Notes: generated by a model not told the origin, from the sequence alone. A DNA stretch of 64,000 bases from Petrosia ficiformis (GCA_947044365.1 OX345652.1:1085001-1149000); one strand, 5' to 3'. Positions 47,984 through 62,048 are shown, counted from the stretch's first letter. Translations and numbers: made by a program.

Positions 47984-50900
47984 ATGAATAGGTATGTTGT
48001 TCTGATTTGCCTATACTATTTGTAATGCCATGCATGCATGAGCAATCTTAAAAAAAAACTGGTTTTGAACCTTATTGTAACATATATTATTTTATAGCTA
48101 ACTAAATAAAGGTAATTGAATTCTTGGCTAAACTAATAAATAATTCATTTAAGTACAATGCACGATTATTGTAAGTATAACTTAAACTTTTATACTCAAC
48201 TATACTTATCCAGTGCCTGGCTTGTATTTTTGGTTCTATTTACACTTACTGGAACACAAGGAGTAATGTCAAAATATGTCATCATATCTAATACTAATCA
48301 ATTGAAGGAAATGCTTTGCAGTAATTCTTCAACACAACTACAAAACAATTTGGTACTAAAGCTCAATGTGTCATCTTATGAATTATATCAAATTGATGGA
48401 TATTGCATTGTACAGAACATCAACAACCTCACTATTCAGGGTGTGAATGGAAATTCTACTATACGTTGTGTTCCTGTTGGTAGTCCTGGTTCTGGATTTG
48501 GTTTCATAAACATCACCAATTTATTATTGGCAAATATTCATTTTGATGGTTGCGAAGGTGTCATTCCAAGCACAGCTGTTAGAAGTTTCAATAATACTGA
48601 TCCTCAACTTCTATATAAACAAAGAGCAGTACTAATGTTTAATCTCTGTAACAATGTGACAATAAGACAGGTCAATATTGATAACAAATATTTTGGCTAT
48701 GCTATTTTAATTCTAAACCCTTTTGGAACATTTGAAATATTGAACACAAGAGTGTCTGAAGCACCAATTGCAAGTGGCTGCAGTGATGATACAACTTTAT
48801 GTTCAGGTAGTGGTATCGCAGCAATATTCAAAAATGGAGGAAAAAGTGCAGATAATGAAAACAATGCTCAAGTGACATTAAAAGAAACAATAGTTCAAAT
48901 AAATGGTAATAATATTACTAATATTCCAACACTTTCAAGTCTCAGAGAATATGAAGCTTGTCAATTACCTGTTGTAGGAGCTGCTGGATTGACTGTTATT
49001 TTTACACAGACAGATTATATAGCTAATTTTACTACAACACAAAGCACAATAGTTGATTTGAACGGTGGAACAGTAGCTGGAGGAATGTTAATTCTCTTTC
49101 TTAATGGTATGGAAAAATCCCATGCTGCTTTAATAAACACTAATTTAGACAAAGGAAGCTTACTTGCTAATACAAATCAAATAGGAGGATCTGGTATTGC
49201 CATTTATAGTTTTAATTGTGGTAAATTTAGAGGAACAGGTGAATTTGATCCAAGATCACAAGTATCACAAAAACGCGAGTTTGATGGTATATATTATATG
49301 GACATTCATGAAACCTGTGCAAACAATTTCAAGCAATTTTTCCTAAGGAAGTTAACTTTTAAAATATTCTTCTATAATTCATTTTACACAGGAATGTATG
49401 CAGTTGTGAGATCCCCTAAAGCTATCCATTCTATTGTTTTGGAAAGCTGTGGGATGACACAACTATCTTCAAATACCGCTAGTTTATACTCTCAAGTTCC
49501 AGCAATGACATTTGTCAATTGGAAAAATGTTACCATATGTGGAGAGAGTTTCTTTCATGAAAATGAAAGTCCAGTCCTGGCAGTTTACAACACTAACCTG
49601 TTTATACAAGGAAAAATAAATTTCACAAATAACTGTGGTAATAATGGAGCAGCAATATCTCTTTATCATTCATCATATCTATTCTTAATTCCATCACTAC
49701 ATGCAACATTTCTCAATAACAAAGCATTACTTTGTGGTGGTGCAATATATAGTAAATGATCCACTACCTGGAGACAATATGTGTGTTATACAGTTAGGTG
49801 TAAACACATCAAACCTTCATAATTTAGATATTACGATGACCTTTATTAACAACGAAGCTGGGTTAGCTGGAAATAGTATCTATGCTGCATTAATATACAA
49901 CTGTACCCAGTATTACTCTACTGATCTTGATATCAGAGTATTGTTAAATGCCACATTTGAACCTATACCAACAGATAATGGTTTACAACATATATCTTCA
50001 GTACCTGTTGAAATATGCTACTGTAGCAAATCAAATGTAAGTGATGATAAAATTCAACTACATTGTACAAGTTCAAGAACACCAATTCAAGTCATTGACA
50101 CATACCTTGGTAAATCTATTACACTGAACATAGTAGCAGTGGATGCTATGGATTTAATAGTATACTCACCTGTTAGTGCTTCAGTTACTCCCTACCACTA
50201 CTACAGTCGTTATATATCACAAGATGTGTTAACTTTGAATGAAGGTCAAGACTTAGTATCTCTTTCTGTGCTTAGATGTAGCAAAGTTACATACAATATA
50301 CACAGTAAAACTAACCAACCAAACCATGGATATTTGCAATTGGCTATACCAGGAAATCAACCAAGCTTGTCAGCTCTTATTTATGTATATCCTTGTCCAA
50401 TAGGATTCCAATTATCTAACAATGGAATTTGTGAGTGCAATCATTTCATTACTGAAGTAATTACAAATGCTGAGTGTAACATAAGTACATTGCTTATTGC
50501 TCGACCCATTGGATCATGGCTTGGTAGAATAAACAATTCCACACTTGGATTTACTAACATATGTCCATCTGGTAACTGTAGATCAACTGCAATAGCAATT
50601 AATGTATCAAATATAGATCATTCTATATGTATTGATGGTAAAACTGGAGTTCTTTGTGGACAATGCATAAATACACTTAGCATTATATTTGGTACTACTG
50701 AGTGCAGACATTGTTCTAACCTATGGCTTCTCACCTTACTAGATTATGCTGCCATTGGATTGATACTTGTGACTGTTTTACTCTTCTTTAGACTCACATT
50801 ATCAGATGGACCACTTGCTAGTATTATACTTACAAATAATATTATTGCTGTTTCTACTATTGACTATCTTGATGATGATAATGTGTTTATATTAGGAATG

Positions 50901-51875
50901 AGAATCTTTGTATCACTCATGAATCTCAACCTTGGATTTCCATTGTGCTTTTATGATGGAATGACAACAGCAATAAAGACAGGACTACAGTTAATTTTTC
51001 CAGTATACATGTGGATCATTGTAATTATATTTATTGTTTTAAGCCGATACTCCATTCGTATCTCAAATCAGACAGCAGCATCATCAGTACAAGTGTTGGC
51101 CACACTCATCCATCTTTCTTTTTCAAAACTGCTCATCACCAGTATTGATATATTAATATATGCACGTGTTAAAACAGGAAATAATGACATTATCACCGTA
51201 TGGTATGGAGATGGTAGTGTTGTCTACTTACAAGATACGGAACACATATTACTTTTCTCCATTGCTATAGTGACACTAGTCTTATTCGTACTTCCGTATA
51301 TACTAATTGTCACTTTTGGGAACTATTTCTTGAAATGGAAATGCTTACATCACTTTCGATCTTTCATAGAATCATTTCATGGACCATATAAACATACACT
51401 TGGATATTGGTTTGGTGTGAGAGTAATAGTTGTTGTGTACATATATATTGTGTTCACAACACTGAGAGGGGTTGATGTTACTTTAATGTTGTTTCTTCAA
51501 GTGATATCAATAATCTCTTTGCTAGTTTTACAAGCCTATGTCAAGCCCTTCAGGCATAATGGTTTAAACAGGATGGATTCATTCTGTCTCTTTGTGGTTA
51601 TAGTACAGATTATTGTTGCTTTGTTATGTGTACCAGTAAGGAGTCATACATCACAAACTCTATCATATATTACTGCTTCACTGACAACTGTGGTTTTTGG
51701 TATACTGGTGATTAATATATCATCAAAATGTTTGGGTAAGTTTAAAGTCAAGAAATGTAATACTCAGTTTTGTGATGATAGAGAAACACGTCACTCTACA
51801 AAGAGACATAAACAAAAAGAAGATGAAGAGGAGTATGATGAAATGAGACAAGCTTTACTGATACTTGCTGACTGA
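47984..51875 (+). pseudogene. Copy 8: family member broken by one 2-base deletion
   Basis: Exon 1 is 47984-47991, the intron 47992-48213 (222 bases, the longest in the family), and exon 2 starts at 48214 (MNSAWLVFLVLFTLTGTQ). An ATG at 48158 in frame with exon 2 is an alternative start, but it lies in the intron and no other copy has it. The frame is open to GGAIY. There ATATATAGTAAAT replaces ATATATGCTGTAAAT near 49750, giving a stop at 49757-49759. From there to 51875 the next frame is open, with all later domains. The variable segment begins as the ALINTNLDKGS type, then has a unique stretch (GKFRGTGEFDPRSQVSQ). Upstream of it the KSADNENNAQVTLKE type of copies 2 and 9 is present, so the gene is a mosaic. 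It could be a null allele or an error. Confidence 0.85.
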
Positions 51876-52458
51876 GTTTACATTTTTCAACAAGTTGTGT
51901 TAGATATTTCAAAACTGTAGCATATCATTGTACCTAATAATGATTTAAATTAATTTTGTGTTAATACTGATTTTTTCCTGTAGTTTCATACTATTTCTAG
52001 TAGCTTAGTTATAATTTGTGTATATTATGTCAATTGTGGAACATAGTCTCAAGTTGATCTATATAAATTATATTATCACACAAAGCTGTCCTTATAAAAA
52101 TCATCACTGCAGTAAATAAATTTGTTAAAACATACAAAATTAATAATTTATTGGTTAGTATAGTAGAATGAATAGTAAATTTAATGTTTAGTTGTTTATA
52201 AGTTTGTACATAATTATAATTATACATGTTAATTATACATGTTAATAATATTAGCTTTCAGTTTGCTAGTTTACTTTTACACTCACATGTATGACATTTA
52301 TATACAGTATATTTGCATTATCATAATTATTATAACTGCTACATTTACTTAATGAAAAAAAGTGTCTAAAATGACTAAATTACAATCATCATCAATCAAT
52401 AGCCTATTTAGTAGTAGGCATATTGATGTATGTATGATTAACATTATTATTGAGAAAA

Positions 52459-52916
52459 CAAGTGTATATAGAGAAAAAAACACATCCCTATGATTGCTTT
52501 ACAAATTTATAAAAGTATCCCTATGACTGCTTTGTGGTGTCCAGCATTCAGTAATCATGGCTGACTATCAAGCATGAAAGACAACAGCTTATTATAGTTA
52601 TTATTTTGATTATCTACTCTCCTGACCTTTCAAAGGACCTTGTAGAACTTTAGGAATATATGTCAGGCAGAATAGCTAGCTATTAGTTCCAGTTTCTACG
52701 TAAGCTACACAGCTTTCTTTCTGCTGATGTGTAGAGCTTGATCGCGCGTTCTTTTACGCGCCACGCCCATTAATTGACCGAGCCCCCGGGAATGATGTAA
52801 CTTCCTTAACTACGTATACAACGCATACTCGCGTAGGTGACACAAACATATATATATATATATATAAACATACATCGAACCCGTGGGAAAGCAATCATAG
52901 GGATGGCCCTACGGGC
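52459..52916 (+). mobile_element. CATCCCTATGATTG element, copy 1
   Basis: Inner terminal repeats are CATCCCTATGATTGCTTT near 52482 and its complement AAAGCAATCATAGGGATG near 52892. The outer ends read CAAGTGTATATAGAG and CCCTACGGGC. The core contains GATCGCGCGTTCTTTTACGC and a short TA tract. No coding capacity. Its sequence is repeated in reverse orientation at 53076-53763. Confidence 0.7.
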
Positions 52917-53075
52917 CATAAAAATGCAAGTTGAATTGTTTCTATCTTCATTAACTGTGTTATTTAAAAATTACAAGCACATGTATTTGCTGCTAGATTA
53001 CTTAGGTATACAACTGATATGTTGACCAATGAGATTACTTAATTTCAATCGCTGCATTAGGTACACCTTTTTATG

Positions 53076-53763
53076 GCCCGTAGGGCCATCCCTATGATTG
53101 CTTTCCCACGGGTTCGATGTATGTTATATATATATATATATAGCATGCTACCATGGCAACCGTTTGATGTGGTTAGGTCTTATATTTTTGTATATAGACC
53201 TGTGAATCTTTAATCTATCAGCATACAATATATTGTATATAGTACACTTACAGTTCTTATATAAAACAATATAAAACCTTGGTTTAGTGTCCTCGGATGT
53301 GATATAGCCCTCGCAGGCTCGGGCTATATCACATCCTTGGACACTAAACCTCGGGTCTATAATTTTGTATATAAGACCTGTAAGTGTACTATAATATATT
53401 ACATATGTTTGTGTCACCTACGCGAGTATGCGTTGTATACGTAGTTAAGGAAGTTACATCATTCCCGGGGGCTCGGTCAATTAATGGGCGTGGCGCGTAA
53501 AAGAACGCGCGATCAAGCTCTACACACCAGCAGAAAGAAAGCTGTGTAGCTTACGTAGAAACTGGGACTAATAGCTAGCTATTCTGCCTGACATATATTC
53601 CTAAAGTTCTACAAGGTCCTTTGAAAGGTCAGGAGAGTAGATAATCAAAATAATAACTATAATAAGCTGTTGTCTTTCATGCTTGATAAAGTCAGCCATG
53701 ATTACTGAATGCTGGACACCACAAAGCAATCATAGGGATGTTTTTTTTCTCTATATACACTTG
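53076..53763 (-). mobile_element. CATCCCTATGATTG element, copy 2, inverted, with nested element
   Basis: Flanked by TTATG at 53071-53075 and 53764-53768, a 5-base target duplication. Joining the flanks at one TTATG restores ordinary spacer text (CTTTTTATGTTTATGTATC). The sequence is the reverse complement of 52459-52916, with the palindromic element 53140-53402 nested in its TA tract. Confidence 0.75.
53140..53402. mobile_element. Palindromic MITE-like element nested in copy 2
   Basis: It sits in a TA tract of the host element. The centre at 53281-53350 is a nearly perfect 70-base palindrome (GGTTTAGTGTCCTCGGATGT ... ACACTAAACC, with AGCCCTCGCAGGCTCGGGCT at its heart). The ends are GCATGCTACCATGG and ATAATATATTACAT. 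Confidence 0.75.
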
Positions 53764-55020
53764 TTATGTTTATGTATCTAACTCGACATTAAAATCGAGC
53801 AATCTGATTAGTCAAACCCTATTCGTTACGATATTATTCATCAAGCAGATAAGTGGTTGTATAATTATATAATTATATATGTATATAAAATTATATATAT
53901 ATTTATATATATATAATATATATTTATAATTGTTTTGGCCCCAAACTCTTTATAAAAATCCTGTATAGGGGTATTTGGTTTGCATATCATGTCATCATGT
54001 GTACCTTATTAGCAAGAAAAACATGGGAAATTTAGATTTGTGATGACATTCACTTAAACTCACATGCCCTTATCATATGATGTATATTTCATTGATAAAC
54101 AGGATAGTTACACATACTGATATATAATTATACATAGCTATAAGACAGTGCATAACAAGTATATTTTGGACTGGGTGGTAATGAAAGAAGATTCTATCAT
54201 TATATTATTATCATAGAAGAAAAAAGAAAAACAATTCAACTTAATGTCATTTCAAGTCTTAGCTTGATAATGTCACAAACATATTAGATGAAATGTATTG
54301 CTACTAGAATAATATTGACTTCATGCATCACTGCAGTAAACGAATTTGTTAAAACATACAAAATTAATAATTTATTTGGTTAGTATAGTAGAAGGAATAG
54401 TGAATTTAATGTTCAGTGTTTATAAATTCGTATATACATGTTGATACCATTAGCAAAATAAGTTATGTTTCTGTTTTCTAGTTTACTTTTAAAGACTCAC
54501 GTGCATGACATTTTTATATGTTATACAGTATATATGCATTAACATAATATATAACTGATACATTGACTTAATGAAAAGAAAATGTCTGAAACGATAAGCA
54601 TGCTGAATTACAATCATCATCATTCAATAGCCTATTTAGTAGGCATATTGATGTATGTGTGATTAACATTAATATTGAGAAGTAAATGCTACTAGGTATA
54701 CAACTCTGACTTATATTATGTAAGGACTATTATATAAGTTGGTGCAGGTGGAAAGATTGTTAGTCATTCCAATTAAAGCTATGAACATTTATCTGAAACC
54801 ATGGTGAATGTGAATGACCTTTAGGTTAATATTGACTTGGGTGTACAACTGAATTATACTATGTTGACCAATGAGATTACTGAATTTCAATCGCTCCATT
54901 AGATACACCTTTTATGTTTATGTATCTAACTCAACATTAAAATTGAGCAATCTGATTAGTCAAACCCTATTTGTTACAATATTATTCATCAAGCAGATAA
55001 GTGGTTGTACAATCATATGA

Positions 55021-55032
55021 TTATATATAATA

Positions 55033-55097
<65 letters not shown>
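55021..55097. repeat. (TA)n microsatellite
   Basis: TA tract with AATTA steps at the position equivalent to 6349-6403; length and interruptions differ. Confidence 0.95.
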
Positions 55098-55102
<5 letters not shown>

Positions 55103-55781
55103 TTGTTGCCCCAAACTCTTTATAAAAATCATGTATAATGGTATTTGGTTTGTATATCATGTCATCATGTGTACCTTATTAGCAAGAAAAACATGGGAAA
55201 TTTAGATTTTTGATGACATTCACTCACATGCCCTTATCATATGATGTATATTTCATTGATAAACAGGATAGTTACACATACTGATATATAATTATACATA
55301 GCTATAAGACAGTGCATAACAAGTATATTTTGGACTGGGTGGTAATGAAAGAAGATACTATCATTATATTATTATCATAGAAGAAAAAAGAAAAACAATT
55401 CAACTTAATGTCATTTCAAGTCTTAGCTTGATAATGTCCCAAACATATTAGATGAAATGTATTGCTACTAGGATAATATTGACTTCAATTCATATCTCAG
55501 ACATTAAATAGACTCTTTGTGATATTCTTAAACGTATTAACTAACACTTGTATGAGAAACGAAAAGAAAACATTTTGTATACATGTATATACATACTGAA
55601 ATGAAATGCAATTTGTCACAGGTAATTGTTTTGGAAGAAAGTTTTATCTGGCATTAAGCGTCACTCTTCATTATAATAGGATATTTTAACAAAAGTTGAT
55701 TGGTTTTATGGTTCGTTTTAACTCATGCACTTTCCATAAATTTCGTTTTGTGTATATGTCATGGCCGCACAAATATAGACT

Positions 55782-56040
55782 ATTTTCAATGTTTTGTTTA
55801 TAGTAAACAGTTATAGTTTATTGAAGCACTTCAGTAAACAGAAGGCAGGTGATCTTATATCTTATACATTTCTTTGGACTGCAAGTATGTTAATTCCTAA
55901 TGCTTTTAAAGTTTATTTTATATCATGTAAAGGCTGTTGATTGTTTACACTACAAAGATCAAGTGTTCCAAACTTTATGTTGAATATTTGGGAAAGCACG
56001 GCCTGTGTAACTATATAATCTAACTGGTTCAAACATCAAA
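55782..56040 (+). repeat. Conserved upstream block, copy 9
   Basis: Same extra base (TTTTCAATG) as at 7122, but with GCAAGTATG intact, so the loss in the copy 2 block is private to that unit. Confidence 0.6.
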
Positions 56041-56197
56041 TCAGTTTTTACAGTGGTATATATGTGCATCGGTGCTCAATCCATTATTGGTGTACTGTAT
56101 ATTACAGAAACTGAAAGTTACTGCTACAAAAGGTAATAAGAAAATAAAAACTCACTTTGCTCTGAATGGATTATGTTTACTGATTGAAAATTTATAA

Positions 56198-56240
56198 TTA
56201 ATTGCTATACTGCATGATAAACTTGCAGTATAGCAATTAA
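56198..56240. repeat. Hairpin, 17-base arms
   Basis: Same arms and 9-base loop as 7544-7586. Confidence 0.85.
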
Positions 56241-56479
56241 TAAACATTATGTGAACCAGATGATTGCAATGGTGTCAATCCTACCATAAAAATCTGTTAG
56301 TTCCCATGCACATCATAATTAAACACACACATATAGTTCCACACTGTAACAGGACAAAAACATTCCGAACAGAAACTTTACAATGTTGGTGTTGGAACCA
56401 CGCACTCCAATTTTAGTGGTTCAGCTAGTTTGCCCTTTCCACCCAACATGTAAATATACACCAACACACGCACACACAC

Positions 56480-56595
56480 ATATTGTATATATAATATGTA
56501 CATACTGTTGTATGCCTTAACTCAGGCATTTACATACACAACAATCTTACAAACGATCAACATCACTTCAAAGAACAAGAGTGAAAACAACAAAT
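56480..56595 (+). promoter_or_regulatory. Putative core promoter and leader, copy 9
   Basis: TATATATAAT at 56486-56495 is 110 bases before the ATG. Equivalent to the copy 2 block, with GCCTTAACTC in place of GCTTTAACTC. Confidence 0.5.
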
Positions 56596-59500
56596 ATGAA
56601 AAGGTATGATGTATTGTATAATTCATTTACCTATCCTATTATTAAAGTCATGTGTGATCAATCTCAAAAATTGGTTTAAATAGTACTGTAACAGTGTATA
56701 TACTATTAAAACGAATTCTTAGCTAAACTAATTACCATTCATTCAAACACATTATTTTAAATTGATTTACTCAATTAGTTCCTGGCTTGTATTTTTGGTC
56801 CTTTTTATGCTTACTGGAACACAAGGAGTGATGATATCTAATACTAATCAATTGAAGGAAATGATTTGCAGTAATTCTTCAACACAACTACAAAATAATT
56901 TGGTACTAAAGCTCAATGTGTCATCTTATGAATTATATCAAATTGATGGATATTGCATTGTACAGAACATCAACAACCTCACTATTCAGGGTGTGAATGG
57001 AAACTCTACTATACGTTGTGTTCCTGTTGGTAGTCCTGGTTCTGGGTTTGGTTTTATAAACATCACCAATTTATTATTGGCAAATCTCCATTTTGATGGT
57101 TGCGGAGGTGTCATTCCAAGTACAGCTGTTAGAAGTTTCAATAATACTCATCCTCAACTTCTATATAAACAAAGAGCAGTACTAATGTTTAATCTCTGTA
57201 ACAATGTAACAATAAGACAGGTCAATATTGATAACAAGTATTTTGGATATGCTATTTTAATTCTAAACCCTTTTGGAACATTTGAAGTATTCAACACAAC
57301 AGTGTTTGAAGGAGTAGGTGGCTGCAGTGATGATACAACTTTATGTTCAGGCAGTGGTATTGCAGCAATATTCAAAAATAGAGGAAAAAGTGCAGATAAT
57401 GAAAACAATGCTCAAGTGACATTAAAAGAAACAAAGGTTGAAGTAAATATTAATATCATTCCTAATATTCCAACACTTTCAAGTCTCAGAGAATATGAAG
57501 CTTGTCAATTACTTGTTGTGGGAGCTGCAGGATTGACTGTTATTTTTACACAGACAGATTATATTGCTAATTTTACTACAACACAAAGCACAATAGGTGA
57601 TATAAATTATGGAACAGTAGCTGGAGGAATGTTAATTCTCTTTCTTAATGGTATGGAAAAATCCCATGTTTCTATAACAAACACTAGTTTCTACGGTGGA
57701 GGTTTGCTTTCTGATACACATCAAGTTGGAGGGTCTTATATTACTATTTATAGTTTTAATTGTGGTAAATGTAGCAGTGGTACACTACATTCACATATGT
57801 TGCTTCCAATGTATTTTGATACTGTGTACATTTCAGACATTGGTGAGCCATTTTTACGAACACTAAATCATGGTGCGATGTTTTATATGGACATTTATGA
57901 AAGCTGTGCAAACAATTTCAAGAAATTTTTCATGAAGAATTTGGAAATTAAAATACACTATACAACTTTATACCAGGCTGGAATGTATGCAGCTATGAGA
58001 CACTTGAAAGCTAACCATTCTATTGTTTTGGAAAGCTATCAATTGAAACAAGTCGCATCAAATACCGCTAGTTTATACTCTCAAGTTGCAACAATGACAT
58101 TTGTCAATTGGAAAAATGTTACCATATGTGGAGAAAGTTACTTTCACGAAAGTCAGAATCCAATCCTGGCAGTTTACAATACTAACCTGTTTATACAAGG
58201 AAGAACGACCTTCACAAATAACAGTGGTAGTAGTGGAGCAGCAATATCTCTTTATCATTCATCATATCTATTCTTAATTCCACCACTACATGCAACATTT
58301 CTCAACAACAGAGCATTACTTTATGGTGGTGCAATATATGCTGTAAATGATCCAGTACCTGGAGACAATATGTGTGTTATACAGTTAGGTGTAAACACAT
58401 CAAACCTTCATAATTTAGATATTACGATGACCTTTATTAACAACAAAGCTGGGTTAGCTGGAAATAGTATCTATGCTGCATTAATATACAACTGTACCCA
58501 GTATTACTCTACTGATCTTGATATCCGAGTATTGTTAAATGCCACATTTGAACCTATACCAACAGATAATGGTTTACAACATATATCTTCAGTACCTGTT
58601 GAAATATGCTACTGTAGCAAATCAAATGTAAGTGATGACAAAATTCAACTGCATTGCACAGGTTCAGGAACAAAAAGTCAAACCATTCACACATACCCTG
58701 GTAAGTCTATTACACTCAGCATTGTACCAGTGGATGCTATGGGTTTAATAGTATACTCACCTGTTAGTGCTTCAATTACTCCCTACCACTACTATGGTCC
58801 TCAAGATATGTTAACTTTGAAGGAAGGTCAAGACTTAGTACCCATTTCTGGAATTAGATGTAGCAAAGTTACATACAATATACACAGTAAAACTAACCAA
58901 CCAAACCATGGATATTTGCAATTGGCTGTACCAGGAAATGAATCAAGCTTGTCAGCTCTTATTTATGTATATCCTTGTCCAATTGGATTCCAATTATCTA
59001 ATAATGGAATTTGTGAGTGCAATCATTTCATTACTAAAGTAATTACAAATGCTGAGTGTAACATAAGTACATTGCTTATTACTCGACCCATTGGATCATG
59101 GCTTGGTAGAATAAACAATTCCACACTTGGATTTACTAACATATGTCCATCTGGTAACTGTAGATCGACTACAATAGCAATTAATGTATCAAATATAGAT
59201 CATTCTATATGTATTGATGGTAAAACTGGAGTTCTTTGTGGACAATGTATAAATACACTTAGCATTATATTTGGTACTACTGAGTGCAGACATTGTTCTA
59301 ACCTATGGCTTCTCACCTTAATAGGTTATACTGCCATTGGAGTGATACTTGTGACTGTTTTACTCTTCTTTAGACTCACATTATCAGATGGACCACTTGC
59401 TAGTATTATACTTACAAATAATATTATTGCTGTTTCTACTATTGACTATCTTGATGATGATAATGTGTTTATATCAGGAATGAGAATCTTTGTATCACTC

Positions 59501-60460
59501 ATGAATCTCAACCTTGGATTTCCATTGTGCTTTTATGATGGAATGACAACAGCAATAAAGACTGGACTACAGTTTATATTTCCGGTATACATGTGGACCA
59601 TTGTAATTATATTTATTCTTTTAAGTCAATACTCCATTCGTATCTCAAATCAGACAGCAGCATCATCAGTACAAGTGTTGGCCACACTCATCCATCTTTC
59701 TTTTTCAAAACTCCTCATCACCAGTATTGATATACTAATATATGCTCGTGTTAAAACAGGAAATAATGACACTATCACAGTATGGTATGGAGATGGTAGT
59801 GTTGTCTACTTACAAGATAAGGAACACATAATACTTTTCTCGATTGCTATAGTGACACTAGTCTTATTCATACTTCCGTATATAATAATTGTCACTTTTG
59901 GGAACTATTTCTTGAGATGGAAACACTTACATCACTTTCGATCCTTCATAGAATCTTTCCATGGACCATATAAACATACACTTGGATATTGGTTTGGTGT
60001 GAGGGTAATAGTTGTTGTGTACATATATATTGTGTTCACAACACTGAGAGGGGTTGATGTTACTTTAATGCTGTTTCTTCAAGTGATAGCTGTGATTCCC
60101 TTGGCTCTCTTACAAACCTACATTAAACCTTTCAGGAAGAATGGTTTAAACAGGATGGATTCATTCTGTCTCTTTGTGATTATAGTACAGATTATTGTTG
60201 CTTTGTTATGTGTACCAGCAAGAAGTCATACATCGCAAACTCTATCATATATTACTGCTTCACTGACAACAGTAATATTTGGTATACTGGTGATTAATAT
60301 ATCATTAAAATGTTTGGGTAAGTTTAAAATCAAGAAATGTAATACTCAGTTTTGTGATGATAGTCTAAAAGAAACACATCACTCTACAGAGGGACGTATA
60401 CAAGAAGATGAAGAGGAGTATGATGAAATGAGACAAGCTTTACTGAAACTTGCTGACTGA
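56596..60460 (+). CDS. Copy 9: intact family member, twin of copy 2
   Basis: Exon 1 is 56596-56603 (ATG AAA AG), the intron 56604-56778 (175 bases, as in copy 2), and exon 2 56779-60460, giving 1229 residues. It begins MKSSWLVFLVLFMLTGTQ and shares with copy 2 a shorter linker after the signal peptide (VMISNTNQ, lacking the SKYV residues of most copies). Differences from copy 2 are scattered and mostly conservative: VPGNESS for IPGNQLG, FILLSQY for FIVLSRY, QDKEHI for QDNEHF. All frames, cysteines, hydrophobic segments and HGPYK are kept, so both twins look functional. Neighbouring DNA is duplicated with it. Confidence 0.87.
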
Positions 60461-60526
60461 GTTTATATTTTTCAACAAATTGTGTTTGATATTTCAACGT
60501 CAAAACTGTAGGATAGCATTGTACCT

Positions 60527-60532
60527 AATAAA
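60527..60532 (+). terminator. AATAAA poly(A) signal after copy 9
   Basis: Canonical hexamer 66 bases after the stop codon, as in copy 2. Confidence 0.6.
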
Positions 60533-61802
60533 TATTTAAATTAATTTTGTAGTATAATGAATTGTCTGTAGGCTAATATTCTTCCTTGTAGCTTAGTTAT
60601 AATTTTTGAATTTTATGTCTATTGTGGTTTATAATAATTGTTGTTCAATAATAATTTTATTCATATTTGTTCAATTTGTGAGGCTCTGGAACATAGTTGA
60701 TATAACTGTGTTATTATAAAATTTGAAGTACATGTATTTGCTAAATTCTGTTCACATTTACGATTATAATGTGATGACTTCATATATATTAGTTTAATGT
60801 CATAAGGTTAATATATGATTATACTGTAACTCAATAATGAACCAATGGATTGAAATTTGACATTCACAAAAAAGAACTGGAAGGACTATTATATAAGTTT
60901 GTGGAAAGATTGTTAGTCATTCCAAATTAAAGTTATGAACATTTATCTGAAACCACGGTGAATGTGAATGACCTTTAGATTAATATTGACTTGGATGTAC
61001 AACTGAATTATATTATGTTGACCAATGAGATTACTTAATTTCAATTGCTGCATTAGATACACGTTTTTATGTTTATGTATCTAATTCAACATTTAAATGG
61101 AGCAATCTGATTGGTCAAATCTATTAGTTACAATATTATTCATCAAGCTGATAAGTGTTTATATATAAATATGATATAAAAACCAAATGCCATTATACAG
61201 GATTGTTATAATGAGTTTAAACTGACATGCCCATGCCCTATGTACATTAACAGAATAGCTACACATACTGATGTATAATTATACATAGCTATAAGACAGT
61301 GCATAACATGTATATTTTGGACTGGGTGGTAATGAAAGAAGACTCTACCATTATACTAGGAGAAAAAGAAAAGAAAAACAATTTAACTATTTATAGCTTC
61401 ATTAACAGTGTCATTTCAAGTTTTAGACATAGATCTTGATAATGTCACAAACATATAAGATGAAGTGTACTCTGCCAGAATAATACCTACTTCATGCATC
61501 CATGCTTGCATCTTACTGAGACATTAAATAGCAATATTCTTAATAAAAACTGGGTAAATAGTTGTATGAGAAGCGAAAAGAAAAAAAGATTTTGTGTACA
61601 TTCATGTATATACATACTGAATGAATTTTCACAGTTTAGCTAATATATTATTAATTTCTCTGGAAGAAAGTTGTATCTAGCATTAAGCGTCACTCTTCAT
61701 TATGATAGGTTATTTCAACATAGGTTGATTGGTTTTATGGTTCATTATAACTCATGCATTTTCCCTAAATTTCGTTTTGTGTTTATGTCATGGCCGCACA
61801 AA

Positions 61803-61985
61803 TATGGACTCTTTTAATGTTTTGTTTATAGTAAACAGTTATAGTTTATTGAAGCACTTCAGTAAACAGAAGGCAGGTGATCTTATATCTTATACATTTC
61901 TTTGGACTGCAAGTATGTTAATTCTTAATGCTTTTAAAGATTACTTTATATCATGTAAAAGGCTGTTGATCAAGTGTTCCAAACA
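61803..61985 (+). repeat. Conserved upstream block, shortened
   Basis: Starts with ATGGACTCTTTTAATG and stops after TGATCAAGTGTTCCAAAC. Counterpart of 13160-13325; a second partial block follows at 62575-62760. Confidence 0.55.
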
Positions 61986-62048
61986 TTATGATGAATATAA
62001 CTCCCTATTCTCTGAATGAATTATGTTTACTGATTGAAAATTTTATAA

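Larger units (their letters stand above)
51876..56595. other. Spacer between copies 8 and 9
   Basis: No gene seen and no AATAAA near the stop codon. It contains two oppositely oriented elements (52459-53768), then from 53767 a near copy of 5145-7941, with the TA tract, conserved block, hairpin and promoter. Confidence 0.7.

Noticed and set aside
48158..48213. ATG at 48158 as the start of copy 8.
   Set aside because: It lies in the intron of the shared gene model, adds 19 residues before the signal peptide and has no counterpart in other copies.
52457..53768. One large fold-back transposon with arms of about 370 bases.
   Set aside because: The centre is host spacer and the right half has its own TTATG target duplication, so two insertions explain it better.
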